DNA of 40,424 nt from positions 1-40,424 of the IMG/VR virus record IMGVR_UViG_3300042924_004017; one strand, written 5' to 3'. Shown here piece after piece: positions 28,991 to 36,965 of the stretch. The translations under genes and the position numbers were made by a program. This DNA is from a virus. The first letter of the stretch is position 1. Each line of letters starts with the position of its first letter. The notes beneath the pieces were generated by a model that saw only the letters and a program-made list of their open reading frames with translations, had not been told where the DNA came from and made no database searches.

Positions 28991-29335
28991 TCAGTTTTTT
29001 CGTTTGCCCTTGCTGAGGGAATCCAGCCAGGAGCTCACGATGGCCGCGGCCACCAGCGGCACGTTCAGCAGGTCGGCCTTCGCCTTTTCGCTGTAGGGCA
29101 CCGCCTCGCCCTTGGCGTCGTTGATGCCGGACCAGCCGATCACCACCTGGTCGCAGAGCTCGTCGTCGTTGATGTCGCCAGCTTGGATCTGATCCCAGAT
29201 CTCGCGGATCCGCTGCTGCGGCAGCCGCTTGAACTGCGCATCAAACGTTTGCTTGTCGAACCGGCCACCATCGACGGGGAACTCGACGGTGACCGGCCAG
29301 GTGTACGACTCGCTCTGAGACAGAACGAACGCCAT
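28991..29335 (-). CDS. G: Tail assembly chaperone G
   Basis: 114 aa, ATG 29335, stop TGA at 28991-28993. Sequence ESYTWPVTVEFPVDGGRFDK, then FDAQFKRLPQQRIREIWD matches the phage tail assembly chaperone family. Its last sense codons are AAA AAC before TGA; a fraction of ribosomes should slip here to make the G-T fusion. It lies between the tail tube and the tape measure, as in lambda. Confidence 0.85.
   Translation of the reverse strand: MAFVLSQSESYTWPVTVEFPVDGGRFDKQTFDAQFKRLPQQRIREIWDQIQAGDINDDELCDQVVIGWSGINDAKGEAVPYSEKAKADLLNVPLVAAAIVSSWLDSLSKGKRKN
28994..29000 (-). other. Programmed -1 ribosomal frameshift site A AAA AAC
   Basis: The heptamer AAAAAAC is in the right phase (A AAA AAC) for -1 slippage and is followed at once by the G stop TGA. 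After the slip, reading continues from CTG into the T frame without a stop. Downstream GCCGCCGCTGAG and CAGCGGCGGG can pair to form a stimulating stem. This corresponds to the G GGA AAG site of lambda. Confidence 0.85.
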
Positions 29336-29347
29336 GCAGGGCTCCTA

Positions 29348-30283
29348 TTAGGTGTAGGCCAGGCTCAGCTCGTCGTTGCCTGCCGAGGTGGGGATGGCCA
29401 CGTAGGGCAGGTTCAGCATCTGGATCCCATCCTGGTCGGAATAGGTCGGGCTGCCGATGTCGGACTGAGCGGTGGTGAACGTGACAATGTTGCCAGCCGT
29501 TGCGCCGTGCTGGAAGGTCACGGAGCCGGTGGTCGAGCCGTTCGCGATCGTGAAGAAGTCCTTCGTTGCGATGCTCGGTGCCTCGATCACCACGGTGCCA
29601 GCAGGCTGGCGATCGGTGATCAGCACTTCCTTGGTGCAGCCCACCAGCTCGCGGTAGATGATGCTGTTGGCCACGTTGAACTCGAGGCTCTGCAGGCAGC
29701 CGCTGTAGCTGAAGATCGAGAAGTTGCTGGTGTTGCCGTTCTTGAAGATCAGCGGTGCGGCCTGGTTGGCGTAGGTCGGGCTCGGCAGGCTCTCGTCGGT
29801 GGGGGCGTTATAGATGCCGGTCATGGTGAACTGAATCACCGGGATCTGACCCACCTGAGCGTTGATGCTGAAGGTGCCACGGCAACCGGTCACCTTGTGG
29901 CGGATGCCGTCGTTGTGGAAGTAGATCGTGACCGAGCTGAAGCTGGCGCTCACCGGGGCATAGGTGACGCTGGTGGTGGCCACAACGGTCTCGGACAGGC
30001 CGCAGGCCTTCAGCACGGGGCCGTAGGCCGGAGCGGTGCCGGCAGCGCCGGAGCCAGCCAGCTCCACCTCGAAGGTCACCTCGACGCGGGTCTGCGCCAG
30101 CAGCTGATCGCTCACTCCCAGGTAGGGGCGGATCAGGTCGCGGCTCACCGTCTCCGCCTGCAGCGGGGTGATCTCCAGGTTGCGCACCAGGATGGCGTTG
30201 GCAGAACCGGTCGGGCTCGGATCAACGCCGTAGGAGGATTCAGTCTTCGCCAGGATCAGGCGTTTGCGGCTCAGGAGCGGCAT
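29348..30283 (-). CDS. V: Major tail tube protein
   Basis: 311 aa, ATG 30283. N terminus SRKRLILAKTESSYGVDPSP and NLEITPLQAETVSRDLIRPY are typical of tail tube proteins of lambda-like phages. The body is strand-rich. The C-terminal region (ATAGNIVTFTTAQSDIGSPT) may form an added domain. It polymerises into the tail tube around the tape measure. Position directly before G fits. Confidence 0.87.
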   Translation of the reverse strand: MPLLSRKRLILAKTESSYGVDPSPTGSANAILVRNLEITPLQAETVSRDLIRPYLGVSDQLLAQTRVEVTFEVELAGSGAAGTAPAYGPVLKACGLSETVVATTSVTYAPVSASFSSVTIYFHNDGIRHKVTGCRGTFSINAQVGQIPVIQFTMTGIYNAPTDESLPSPTYANQAAPLIFKNGNTSNFSIFSYSGCLQSLEFNVANSIIYRELVGCTKEVLITDRQPAGTVVIEAPSIATKDFFTIANGSTTGSVTFQHGATAGNIVTFTTAQSDIGSPTYSDQDGIQMLNLPYVAIPTSAGNDELSLAYT

Positions 30284-30413
30284 TGCTCTCTACCTCGTCA
30301 GGTTGGGAGGGTTGGGCCGGCTCCGTCCGCTCGATGAGCTTCCGCTTGCCGGTTTTGGGGTCTTGCAGGTAAGTCCCGCCTTGGCCCCAGTATTCGTCCA
30401 CCATCGTAGCCAT
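30240..30413 (-). CDS. Small protein between tail terminator and tube
   Basis: 57 aa, ATG 30413, two bases after the U-like stop; its end overlaps the tube gene by 44 bases. N-terminal half MVDEYWGQGGTYLQDPKTGK then RKLIERTE is a pattern I associate with short proteins in this place in other phages. The C-terminal half is acidic and Pro-rich, probably disordered. Role unknown. Confidence 0.6.
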   Translation of the reverse strand: MATMVDEYWGQGGTYLQDPKTGKRKLIERTEPAQPSQPDEVESNAAPEPQTPDPGED

Positions 30414-30415
30414 GG

Positions 30416-30841
30416 TCAGCTCGCGAGATTAGTGACGGAGGTTCTGTAGAGGACACGATAGTCGCACTGGATTTCACCAGCTGCGCCATCTGCTTCCGCG
30501 AAATTGAAGGTGACGCTGATCGGCTGGATGTCGATTGCGTAGCCGCCGAGCGTCAGGTCGGCCATCAGCTTGCCGTGCAAGCTCTCGATGATCGGGTCGG
30601 CCAGCTGGTCCGGCACCGCTCCGCGCACGATCACAGTGACGCGCACCGTCATGGCCCAGTCCAGCGTCGGCAGCGCCGTGTTCTGGCTGGCGCTGTCAGT
30701 GAGCGGCTCGACCACGATCGCCGGGCTCTCCTCGCGCGTGATCGGCTCCACCCGCGTGCGGTAGATGCGCGTGCTCACCCCGGTGGTGCCGGTGAGTGCC
30801 GTGCGGATCGCGGCCAGGATCGTCTCGCGTTTAGTCGTCAT
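30416..30841 (-). CDS. U: Tail terminator-like protein (gpU-type)
   Basis: 141 aa, ATG 30841, ATGA overlap with the gene upstream. Helical start (KRETILAAIRTALTGTTGVS), then RIYRTRVEPITREESPAIVV and a strand-rich core with VRVTVIVRGAVPDQLADPI. This is the usual pattern of phage minor tail protein U, which caps the tail tube and joins it to the head. Order supports it. Confidence 0.75.
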   Translation of the reverse strand: MTTKRETILAAIRTALTGTTGVSTRIYRTRVEPITREESPAIVVEPLTDSASQNTALPTLDWAMTVRVTVIVRGAVPDQLADPIIESLHGKLMADLTLGGYAIDIQPISVTFNFAEADGAAGEIQCDYRVLYRTSVTNLAS

Positions 30842-32253
30842 GCGTAGCTCACCAGCAGTTGAACATCACCAGCAGCCACGGCAGTGTTGTCTGTCACGGC
30901 AGCACCGCCAGTAATGGCCACAGCAAGGCCGGTGCCGAAGCGTATGGCAGGCACGTATTCGATCTCCTTGCTGCTGGTCGCCGGCACCGCCACCACCATG
31001 ATCGGCACGTCGGTGCCCACCGTTGGAGCTGTATTGCGGTTGAAGAAGCGGACGTACTTCGTGCTGGCGCTGGCGTTCATCACGCTGATGCCATAGAGGT
31101 TGGCGCCAGTTGCCTTAATACTGGCAGCGTTGGTGGTGGCTGCGCTGTTGACGGTGTATAAGGTCGTGTTGGAGGAAGCTGTTGAAGCTGCAATGTTTCC
31201 GACAGTAACAGTTGCGCTTGAAACACTGGTTGCCGAACTTACTGGTTCACGCAATAAGTTTCCAACAACACTTGCCGTGCCGCTTGTGTAGGTTGTGAAA
31301 CGGATGCGAGCATAATTAAAACCTCCTAGTGGCCCAAACCATGCCCCGTTTGCGGCAGTTGATGAAGACGTGGCCCCAGCGCCTGCAGCGGGAAAAACGC
31401 CCAACCCGTTCCAAGTTATGTTGTCGTTGCTGACCTGGAACGTAATTATTCCCGACCACGTGCCTGTGATCTGAAAGTTGATGCTTCGATAACCGCTGCA
31501 ATCAACCGAAAACAGGTCGGTGTTGTTTGCAGATGCCGAACCAGTGAGCTGCAACGTGGCCGCAGGACCGACTGGGATCGGGTTGCCGGTGTCGTTCTGA
31601 ATCTCAAGCTGGCCGTTCTTGACCAAGACCGGCACCGCGCCGGTATCAAGCGCAGGCAGCTTTCCGTTGACGCTGGCAAGCGTGGTTTCGGTAGCAGCGC
31701 CACTTGGCAGCGGCAGGCTGCTGGCGCTGATCGGCACCGGGTTGCCGGTGTCGTTTTTTACCTCGACTTCGCCGACGTTGATCGACGTGCCCACATCCAC
31801 GGGCACCCGACCGCTGCTCAGAGCAGGCAGCTTGCCGTCGATGCTGCTGAGCGATGCGTTGGCGGTGCTCTGGTTGGCTGACGTTGCAGCTCCACTCGGC
31901 AGCGGTAGCGAGGCGGCGCTGACGGGCACCGCATTGCCCACGTCGTTGCTGATCTCGACGCTGGCGTTTGTTAGCGAGACCTGCGCGTTTTGCCCATCAT
32001 CGACAAACACCTGCAGGCGATCACCCGCGCTCATCGCGCTGGTGTCAGCCTCGAGCGTCAAAGTGGTGTTGCCGCCACCAGTGGAGACAGCACCGCCTTT
32101 GCTGGGCTTGTTGAACTGATAGATCACCGCGCCCGTTGTGACGTTGGTGATCAGCAGAAACTGCTCAAGCGCATAAGAGCCAGACACCACGACAGTGCCA
32201 GCGTTCGCTGCGCCTGGTGTGAAGCTGTAGCTGGTGAGCAGTTTCTTGGCCAT
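30838..32253 (-). CDS. Repeat-containing virion fibre-like protein
   Basis: 471 aa, ATG 32253. Residues 100-230 hold three degenerate repeats with NDTGNPVPISASSLPLPSGA, a variable stretch, and GKLPALDTGAVPV. The C-terminal half is Ser/Thr-rich with a beta-sandwich look (YRSINFQITGTWSGIITFQV, ARIRFTTYTSGTASVVGNLL). Similar repeats occur in phage surface or head-fibre proteins. It lies among head-tail joining genes, so head decoration or neck fibre is likely. Part of the gene (about 31100-31500) is less GC-rich than its neighbours. It is an addition to the lambda order. Confidence 0.65.
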   Translation of the reverse strand: MAKKLLTSYSFTPGAANAGTVVVSGSYALEQFLLITNVTTGAVIYQFNKPSKGGAVSTGGGNTTLTLEADTSAMSAGDRLQVFVDDGQNAQVSLTNASVEISNDVGNAVPVSAASLPLPSGAATSANQSTANASLSSIDGKLPALSSGRVPVDVGTSINVGEVEVKNDTGNPVPISASSLPLPSGAATETTLASVNGKLPALDTGAVPVLVKNGQLEIQNDTGNPIPVGPAATLQLTGSASANNTDLFSVDCSGYRSINFQITGTWSGIITFQVSNDNITWNGLGVFPAAGAGATSSSTAANGAWFGPLGGFNYARIRFTTYTSGTASVVGNLLREPVSSATSVSSATVTVGNIAASTASSNTTLYTVNSAATTNAASIKATGANLYGISVMNASASTKYVRFFNRNTAPTVGTDVPIMVVAVPATSSKEIEYVPAIRFGTGLAVAITGGAAVTDNTAVAAGDVQLLVSYA

Positions 32254-32699
32254 CAGTCCAGCGCCACCGCAATCGCAGTCCCATTATCGTCCTGCCCATC
32301 GACCCAGACGCCGTTCTCGCGCACCAGCACGTCGCCGTCCTGGGCGCCGGTGACATCGACATCGGCCAGGTCTTGCAGGCTGAACTCGCGCGGCTGGCCG
32401 CCGGGAGCGGTGGCGCCAGGAGCAAGCTTCATCAGTCCGATTTCACAGAATGCGCCATCGTCCAGCTTGCGCACCTCGCGCACCTGGTAGTTCACGCCGG
32501 CCACAGTGATGCCGTCGCCATAGAGCAGGCCGCCGAAATCGGCCGTGCGGGCGGTGAGGCTGTAATCGGTCGTGAGCACCATCTCGCCGGAGATGATCTG
32601 GCTGGGCATGTCGAGGATGCCCAACGCCGAAACGGCGCCAGCCGTGCAGCTGACGCCGAAATCGTTCAGGAACACCGTCAGGTCTTCACTGATCGCCAT
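32253..32699 (-). CDS. Head-tail connector, FII-like, with fibre-like tail domain
   Basis: 148 aa, ATG 32699. Residues 1-95 follow the FII pattern (LGILDMPSQIISGEMVLTTD, GITVAGVNYQVREVRKLDDG, FCEIGLMKL). The last 40 residues, SLQDLADVDVTGAQDGDVLV then RENGVWVDG, are a motif known from phage fibre and collar proteins, and not from FII itself. It thus may present a short fibre-like extension at the head-tail joint, beside the fibre-like gene that follows. Confidence 0.7.
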   Translation of the reverse strand: MAISEDLTVFLNDFGVSCTAGAVSALGILDMPSQIISGEMVLTTDYSLTARTADFGGLLYGDGITVAGVNYQVREVRKLDDGAFCEIGLMKLAPGATAPGGQPREFSLQDLADVDVTGAQDGDVLVRENGVWVDGQDDNGTAIAVALD

Positions 32700-32880
32700 C
32701 GCTCGCCTCTGCCTTGGGCTTGCGGGCTGTCTTGGGCTTGGCCTCTTCGGCCGGAGCCTCGACGGCGCGACCGATCCGCATCAGCTCGTCAGCCACCTCA
32801 GGGGTCAGCTCAAACACCTTGCCGGCCTCGAGGAACTCACCGCGAGCAGCGCAGTCGCTCTGGATCAGGATCTTCTTCAT
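32686..32880 (-). CDS. Small head-region protein
   Basis: 64 aa, ATG 32880. N-terminal 40 residues (MKKILIQSDCAARGEFLEAG, then LTPEVADELMRIGRAVEAP) form a short barrel-like unit seen in many phages after the capsid gene; the rest is a Lys/Ala/Glu-rich tail. It overlaps the FII-like gene by 14 bases. It occupies the place of lambda FI but no homology is claimed. Confidence 0.65.
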   Translation of the reverse strand: MKKILIQSDCAARGEFLEAGKVFELTPEVADELMRIGRAVEAPAEEAKPKTARKPKAEASDGDQ

Positions 32881-32917
32881 GCGAAAAGGGGGCCGGTTGC
32901 CCGGCCCCGCCTCCCTA

Positions 32918-34834
32918 TCAGGTGGTGATGTCGAGGATGGCAGCGAAGCTCTTGGGATCGCGCACGGCCACGTCGTAGGAGACGATGCCGCGGACGCTGG
33001 TCAGAGCCTTGCTGAAGTCGTCCTGGTCCTCACCCACGGTGATCTCGAGGCCGTTGCCCCAGAAGCCCACCATGGCCTGGCTGAAGTCACCCATCACCAG
33101 AGCGGAGCAGACGCCGCTACTGGTGCCCTTGGTCAGGTTGCTGGGCACCTGGTTGGTCAGGGCGAGAGGGTAGCCGTTCAGGTTCGCGGGGGTAGGACCG
33201 CGGCCGATGGCGTTCAGCTGATCGTTGACCAGGAAGGGGCCGTCGCCGGTGGTGGAACCACCTGCGCGCAGCTTCTTCAGGGCAGCGGACACCTTGTAGT
33301 TGGTGAGGTAGGCCACGTTCGCAGCGTTCACCACGCCGTTGGCCTGCATCACGGCAGCTTCCAGATCCACCACCTTCTCGACGGTGATGGCGCCACCGTT
33401 GGTGCCCATGGCCACCGAGCCGATGCCGGAGGTCTGCATGATGCCGGTGGGCTGGCCGCTGGAGCCGGAGCCGTTCAGGATGCCGAGGTCGATGGCCAGG
33501 TTGATGCCATCGGTCAGGTCACGACGGACCAGCTCCTCGATGCCAGGGGTGCCCTGCAGCAGGGTCTGGCGGCTGTACTTGGACAGGGCTGCCAGATTCT
33601 TCGGGCTCATGGTCACCTGGTCGAAGGTGGACTCCGACTGGGTGATCGCGGTGGTCTGGGTGCTCAGGTAGTAGGTCGAGGCCACACCGGAGCGGCGGGG
33701 GATGGCGACGTTGCCAACCAGGCCGGGCATGGTGCGCACGCCGAGCTGAAGCATCAGCGCGTTGTTCCGCAGGAACTCGATGAAGTCATCGGCCAGCAGA
33801 TCGGTGGCGACCAGGTTGCCGCCGGTGGTGGCACCAGAGGTCACGTAGGTGGCGCGCTGATTGAGAGCAGCGAACGGCACGAAGAAGGAACGCTCGGCGC
33901 TCTTGGTGATGCCGGACTTCTCGACTTCCTTGGAGAGCTCGCGCACCAGGCCGGCCTCGCGGGAAGACCAGTCGCCGGTCAGCATCGCGCGGATGCCGGC
34001 GGTGATGCTGTAGGAGGCACGCTCCTGGGCAGCCATCTCGACGGGAGCCACGGTCTCGACGGGCTTGGCGCCCAGCTTGTCGAGCACAGCAGCGCGAGCG
34101 TCATCGAGGCTGCGGCCGCCTTCGATCAGCTGACGGCCGAGATCGGCCATGCCGTGCTTCTCGGTCAGAGCAGTGATGCCGGCGATACGGGCGCGCTCAG
34201 CCTTAGCAGCCTCGGCAGCCGCTTCAGCCCGCACCGCTGAAAGATCAGGGGTGTTTTCCATCGGAACCTCAGGTTCTGGTTGGGGGGTTGGAGTTGCGGC
34301 GGGGGCCGCAGGTTGAGCGTCGAGAGCACGCCCGACGCCGACCGTTGGGTCTGCAGGTATGCTAACCACGCTCACTTCGTAGGGACTCCAGCTTGTCGCT
34401 ACGAAGTCGCCCGAGCCACGCTGCTCCATCTCATTGATGGCGTAGCCGAAGCTCACATTCCGCAGCACGCCGTCGCGAACGTCGGCGAGCACTTCCTGCG
34501 CGAAGGCATTGCGGCTGAACCGCACGTTCACGTAGCCGCGCTTCTTTTTGCCGTCGATCCAGGCGCGCTCGACCACGCCGATCACTTTGTTCGGGTCGTG
34601 GTTGAACAGCAGCGGCGCCGAATCGTTCAGGCGGCCGAGATCCACGCTGCGCTCATCGTGCTGCAGGATCTCGTTCCCGAAGTAACGGGCGACGGGGTAT
34701 TCAGAACTGAAGGGGAACTCGATAGAGCGCTCGTCATCGCTGACCGTGAAGTCAGCTACCTCGGCGCGCTTCAGCAGCTGCCCCTCAAGATCACGCGATA
34801 GGTCCATCGGTGTTCTCGGTGTCATCTTCGCCAT
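32918..34834 (-). CDS. Fused prohead protease and HK97-fold major capsid protein
   Basis: 638 aa, ATG 34834 (34825 and 34807 are in-frame alternatives), start within the portal gene. Residues 25-170 are an S78-type prohead protease: LLFNHDPNKVIGVVERAWID with H79, VRDGVLRNVSFGY with S128, and SPYEVSVVSIPADP. A Pro/Glu linker (172-195) and a helical scaffold-like delta region (200-255) lead to the HK97-fold capsid: RATYVTSGATTGGNLVATDL, VAIPRRSGVASTYYLS, DLTDGINLAIDLGILNGSG. Protease, scaffold and capsid are thus made as one chain. No separate scaffold or protease gene is present. Confidence 0.9.
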   Translation of the reverse strand: MAKMTPRTPMDLSRDLEGQLLKRAEVADFTVSDDERSIEFPFSSEYPVARYFGNEILQHDERSVDLGRLNDSAPLLFNHDPNKVIGVVERAWIDGKKKRGYVNVRFSRNAFAQEVLADVRDGVLRNVSFGYAINEMEQRGSGDFVATSWSPYEVSVVSIPADPTVGVGRALDAQPAAPAATPTPQPEPEVPMENTPDLSAVRAEAAAEAAKAERARIAGITALTEKHGMADLGRQLIEGGRSLDDARAAVLDKLGAKPVETVAPVEMAAQERASYSITAGIRAMLTGDWSSREAGLVRELSKEVEKSGITKSAERSFFVPFAALNQRATYVTSGATTGGNLVATDLLADDFIEFLRNNALMLQLGVRTMPGLVGNVAIPRRSGVASTYYLSTQTTAITQSESTFDQVTMSPKNLAALSKYSRQTLLQGTPGIEELVRRDLTDGINLAIDLGILNGSGSSGQPTGIMQTSGIGSVAMGTNGGAITVEKVVDLEAAVMQANGVVNAANVAYLTNYKVSAALKKLRAGGSTTGDGPFLVNDQLNAIGRGPTPANLNGYPLALTNQVPSNLTKGTSSGVCSALVMGDFSQAMVGFWGNGLEITVGEDQDDFSKALTSVRGIVSYDVAVRDPKSFAAILDITT

Positions 34835-36371
34835 TATCGCTAGCCGGGTCGTCTTCGCTGTCGTCAGGCTCGGGCGCCTCCGGTGCCTCGCCAGGTTGTT
34901 GGGTGCCTGCGGCGTTCACCTCGCTGGGGTCGGTGTCGAAGTAGAGGTCGAGCTCTTCGGCCATCTGCACCTCGGCGGCCCTGGCCACCAGCAGCTCCTC
35001 AAGGTCGCCGCCTTGCTCGGCCACCACCTCGCCGAGGGTCTTGAAGCCGCAGCGCACCGCGTCCTTGTAGGCCTGCACTTCCTTGGCCGGATCCACCCAC
35101 GCCCAGCCGCGCGGCATCCACCGGATCGCGCGGTAGCGCTCGGGATCGGTCTCGTAGAACGGCAGGTTCAGCGTGCCGCTGAGCACCGCCATCTCCAGCC
35201 AGGCCTCGAACACCGGCTGGTGGAAGTTCTCGATCAGGTACTGCTGCAGCGCGCGCCAGTGATCGCGGTCCTCAAGCAGCGAGAGGCGGCTGCTGGAGTA
35301 GTTCGTCTGACTGAAATCGCGCGAAATGGACTCATAAGAGCACCCCACGCCGGCCGCCATCGCCCGCAGCATCGCCCGCACGAACGGCTCGAACTGCCCA
35401 TCGGGCGCGTCCAGCTGCGGCACCGTCACCGACTCGCCTGGCGCCAGGTACTTGAACACGCCGGGCTCGAAATTGCTCACCCGCTCGCCGTCGTACACCT
35501 CATCACCCTGCAGCTCGCCTTCGTCGCTGGTGATAAAGCCCATCAGCGCGCTCGAAGCCCGCGCGCGGATCACCTCGGCCTCCTCGTAGCCAGCCAGGTG
35601 ATGAAGGCGCTGGATCGCGGTCGCCAGCCAGGGCACGCCGCGGGTCTGGCCCGGCCGGTCGCACAGGTAGAGGTGGATGATCTCGTCAGCCGGCACCATC
35701 TTGTGCCGCGGCCCCGGCTGCCCCTGGAACGGCGCATCACCGGGATGCTTGTTCAGGAAGGCGTATTGCACCGGGCGGCCCCAACGGTCGCACTCGACGC
35801 CCATCCGCCACTCGTTGCCGTCGATCGTGCTCTTGCCCGTGTAGGTGTCATCGAGCAGGTCCGACTCGATCACCTCGAGCGCAAACGGCACCCGGCTGCC
35901 GCCGAAGGGCTGGCGCACCTTGCGGATGAACACCTCGCCCGACTCGGCCATCGCGCCGATCACCAGGCGCTCCATGTCGTGCCAGCTCAGTCGGCCGCCG
36001 GTGTGGCAGTGCTGCTTCTTGCCCCAGACCTTCCACGCGCTTTCGATCGCGTCGTTCACGGTCTGATCCAGCCGGCCGCCGCCGCGCACCATGCGCACCT
36101 GCGCCTGCATTCGGATCCCGGTGCCGATCACGTTGTTCTTGACCGCACGCACCGCCTGGCGCGCGTAGTCGTTGTCCCGCACCAGCTGGCGGGAGCGGTT
36201 GCGCAGCCTCGGCAGGCTGCCCTTGATCTCGGCGTCGGCGCTGGTGCCGTTGCTCACCCAGTCGCTTGTCAGACGGCTGACGGTCGCGCCCTGATACATC
36301 CGCCGGCGCGGAATCGGTGTGGGCTCAGCGCCGCGCTGGAGCCAACCGAGGATCGAGGATCGGATGCCCAT
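34791..36371 (-). CDS. B: Portal protein (lambda gpB family)
   Basis: 526 aa, ATG 36371, TGATG overlap with the upstream gene. Landmarks: RNRSRQLVRDNDYARQAVRA, VIGTGIRMQAQVRM, WRMGVECDRWGRPVQYAFL, GQTRGVPWLATAIQRLHHLA, and SYESISRDFSQTNYSSSRLS, which are diagnostic of lambda-type portals. The acidic C-terminal tail (EPDDSEDDPASDNGEDDTEN) is probably flexible. It forms the dodecameric DNA channel and packaging motor base. Confidence 0.93.
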   Translation of the reverse strand: MGIRSSILGWLQRGAEPTPIPRRRMYQGATVSRLTSDWVSNGTSADAEIKGSLPRLRNRSRQLVRDNDYARQAVRAVKNNVIGTGIRMQAQVRMVRGGGRLDQTVNDAIESAWKVWGKKQHCHTGGRLSWHDMERLVIGAMAESGEVFIRKVRQPFGGSRVPFALEVIESDLLDDTYTGKSTIDGNEWRMGVECDRWGRPVQYAFLNKHPGDAPFQGQPGPRHKMVPADEIIHLYLCDRPGQTRGVPWLATAIQRLHHLAGYEEAEVIRARASSALMGFITSDEGELQGDEVYDGERVSNFEPGVFKYLAPGESVTVPQLDAPDGQFEPFVRAMLRAMAAGVGCSYESISRDFSQTNYSSSRLSLLEDRDHWRALQQYLIENFHQPVFEAWLEMAVLSGTLNLPFYETDPERYRAIRWMPRGWAWVDPAKEVQAYKDAVRCGFKTLGEVVAEQGGDLEELLVARAAEVQMAEELDLYFDTDPSEVNAAGTQQPGEAPEAPEPDDSEDDPASDNGEDDTENTDGPIA

Positions 36372-36961
36372 CAGAAGCGCACGAACAGGTTGTGGGGATT
36401 GCCGAGGCCGTTGGCCGCCAGCTGCGCGGCTTGCTCGCGCTTCACCTCAGCCTTCAGTTTGCCTTCCAGCGTCAGCAGGTCGACCATCTCCATCTTCTTC
36501 AGCCGGCGATTGCCGATCGTGTACTCGGCAACGGCGCCGCCGGAGATGATCGCGCGGATCGCGGCCTGCACCGCATCGAGATCCTTCTGCGCCTGGCTGC
36601 GGCCGTCGAAGGCGCTCGGCTGGCCGCTGTAATCCAGACCCGGCAGCACGGTCAGCTGGCCGGCGCCGATCGTCGTCACAGCGCCGCCGACGTTGGCGGT
36701 CGCCACCGCCTGCCAGTACCAGGTATCCGCCACGAAGCCGTCGGTCGTGGTCTTGGCGATCGTGAAGGTCCAGCCGGTGCCGCTCGGGGTGCCCGGCACG
36801 GTCACGCCGGCCACCGTCGCGCCTTGGTGGTTGTGGTTCGTGCGCAGGTAATACGTCAGCCCGTGGTTGCTGCCGTCAATCGGATTGCCAAGGTTGTCGC
36901 GGGTCGCTTCGTCCCGCCACACCACCGTGTCACCGGCTCGGATCTGGGCGGGGATGTTCAC
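36371..36961 (-). CDS. gpW-position head protein with N-terminal Ig-like domain
   Basis: 196 aa, ATG 36961. Residues 1-110 are a beta-rich domain (IRAGDTVVWRDEATRDNLGN, WTFTIAKTTTDGFVADTWYW) resembling an Ig-like or structural repeat. Residues 120-196 are helical, ending RRLKKMEMVDLLTLEGKLKA and NPHNLFVRF, a pattern found in proteins encoded between terminase and portal. In lambda this place holds gpW, the 68-residue head completion protein. The fused beta domain is an addition. Function by position only. Confidence 0.6.
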   Translation of the reverse strand: MNIPAQIRAGDTVVWRDEATRDNLGNPIDGSNHGLTYYLRTNHNHQGATVAGVTVPGTPSGTGWTFTIAKTTTDGFVADTWYWQAVATANVGGAVTTIGAGQLTVLPGLDYSGQPSAFDGRSQAQKDLDAVQAAIRAIISGGAVAEYTIGNRRLKKMEMVDLLTLEGKLKAEVKREQAAQLAANGLGNPHNLFVRF

Positions 36962-36965
36962 GGCC

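Noticed and set aside
34746-36632. Long plus-strand open frame (628 codons) opposite the portal gene
   Set aside because: It is the mirror of a clear portal gene. Its composition is rich in His, Arg, Ala and Leu with no domain, as expected from GC-rich codon bias on the other strand.
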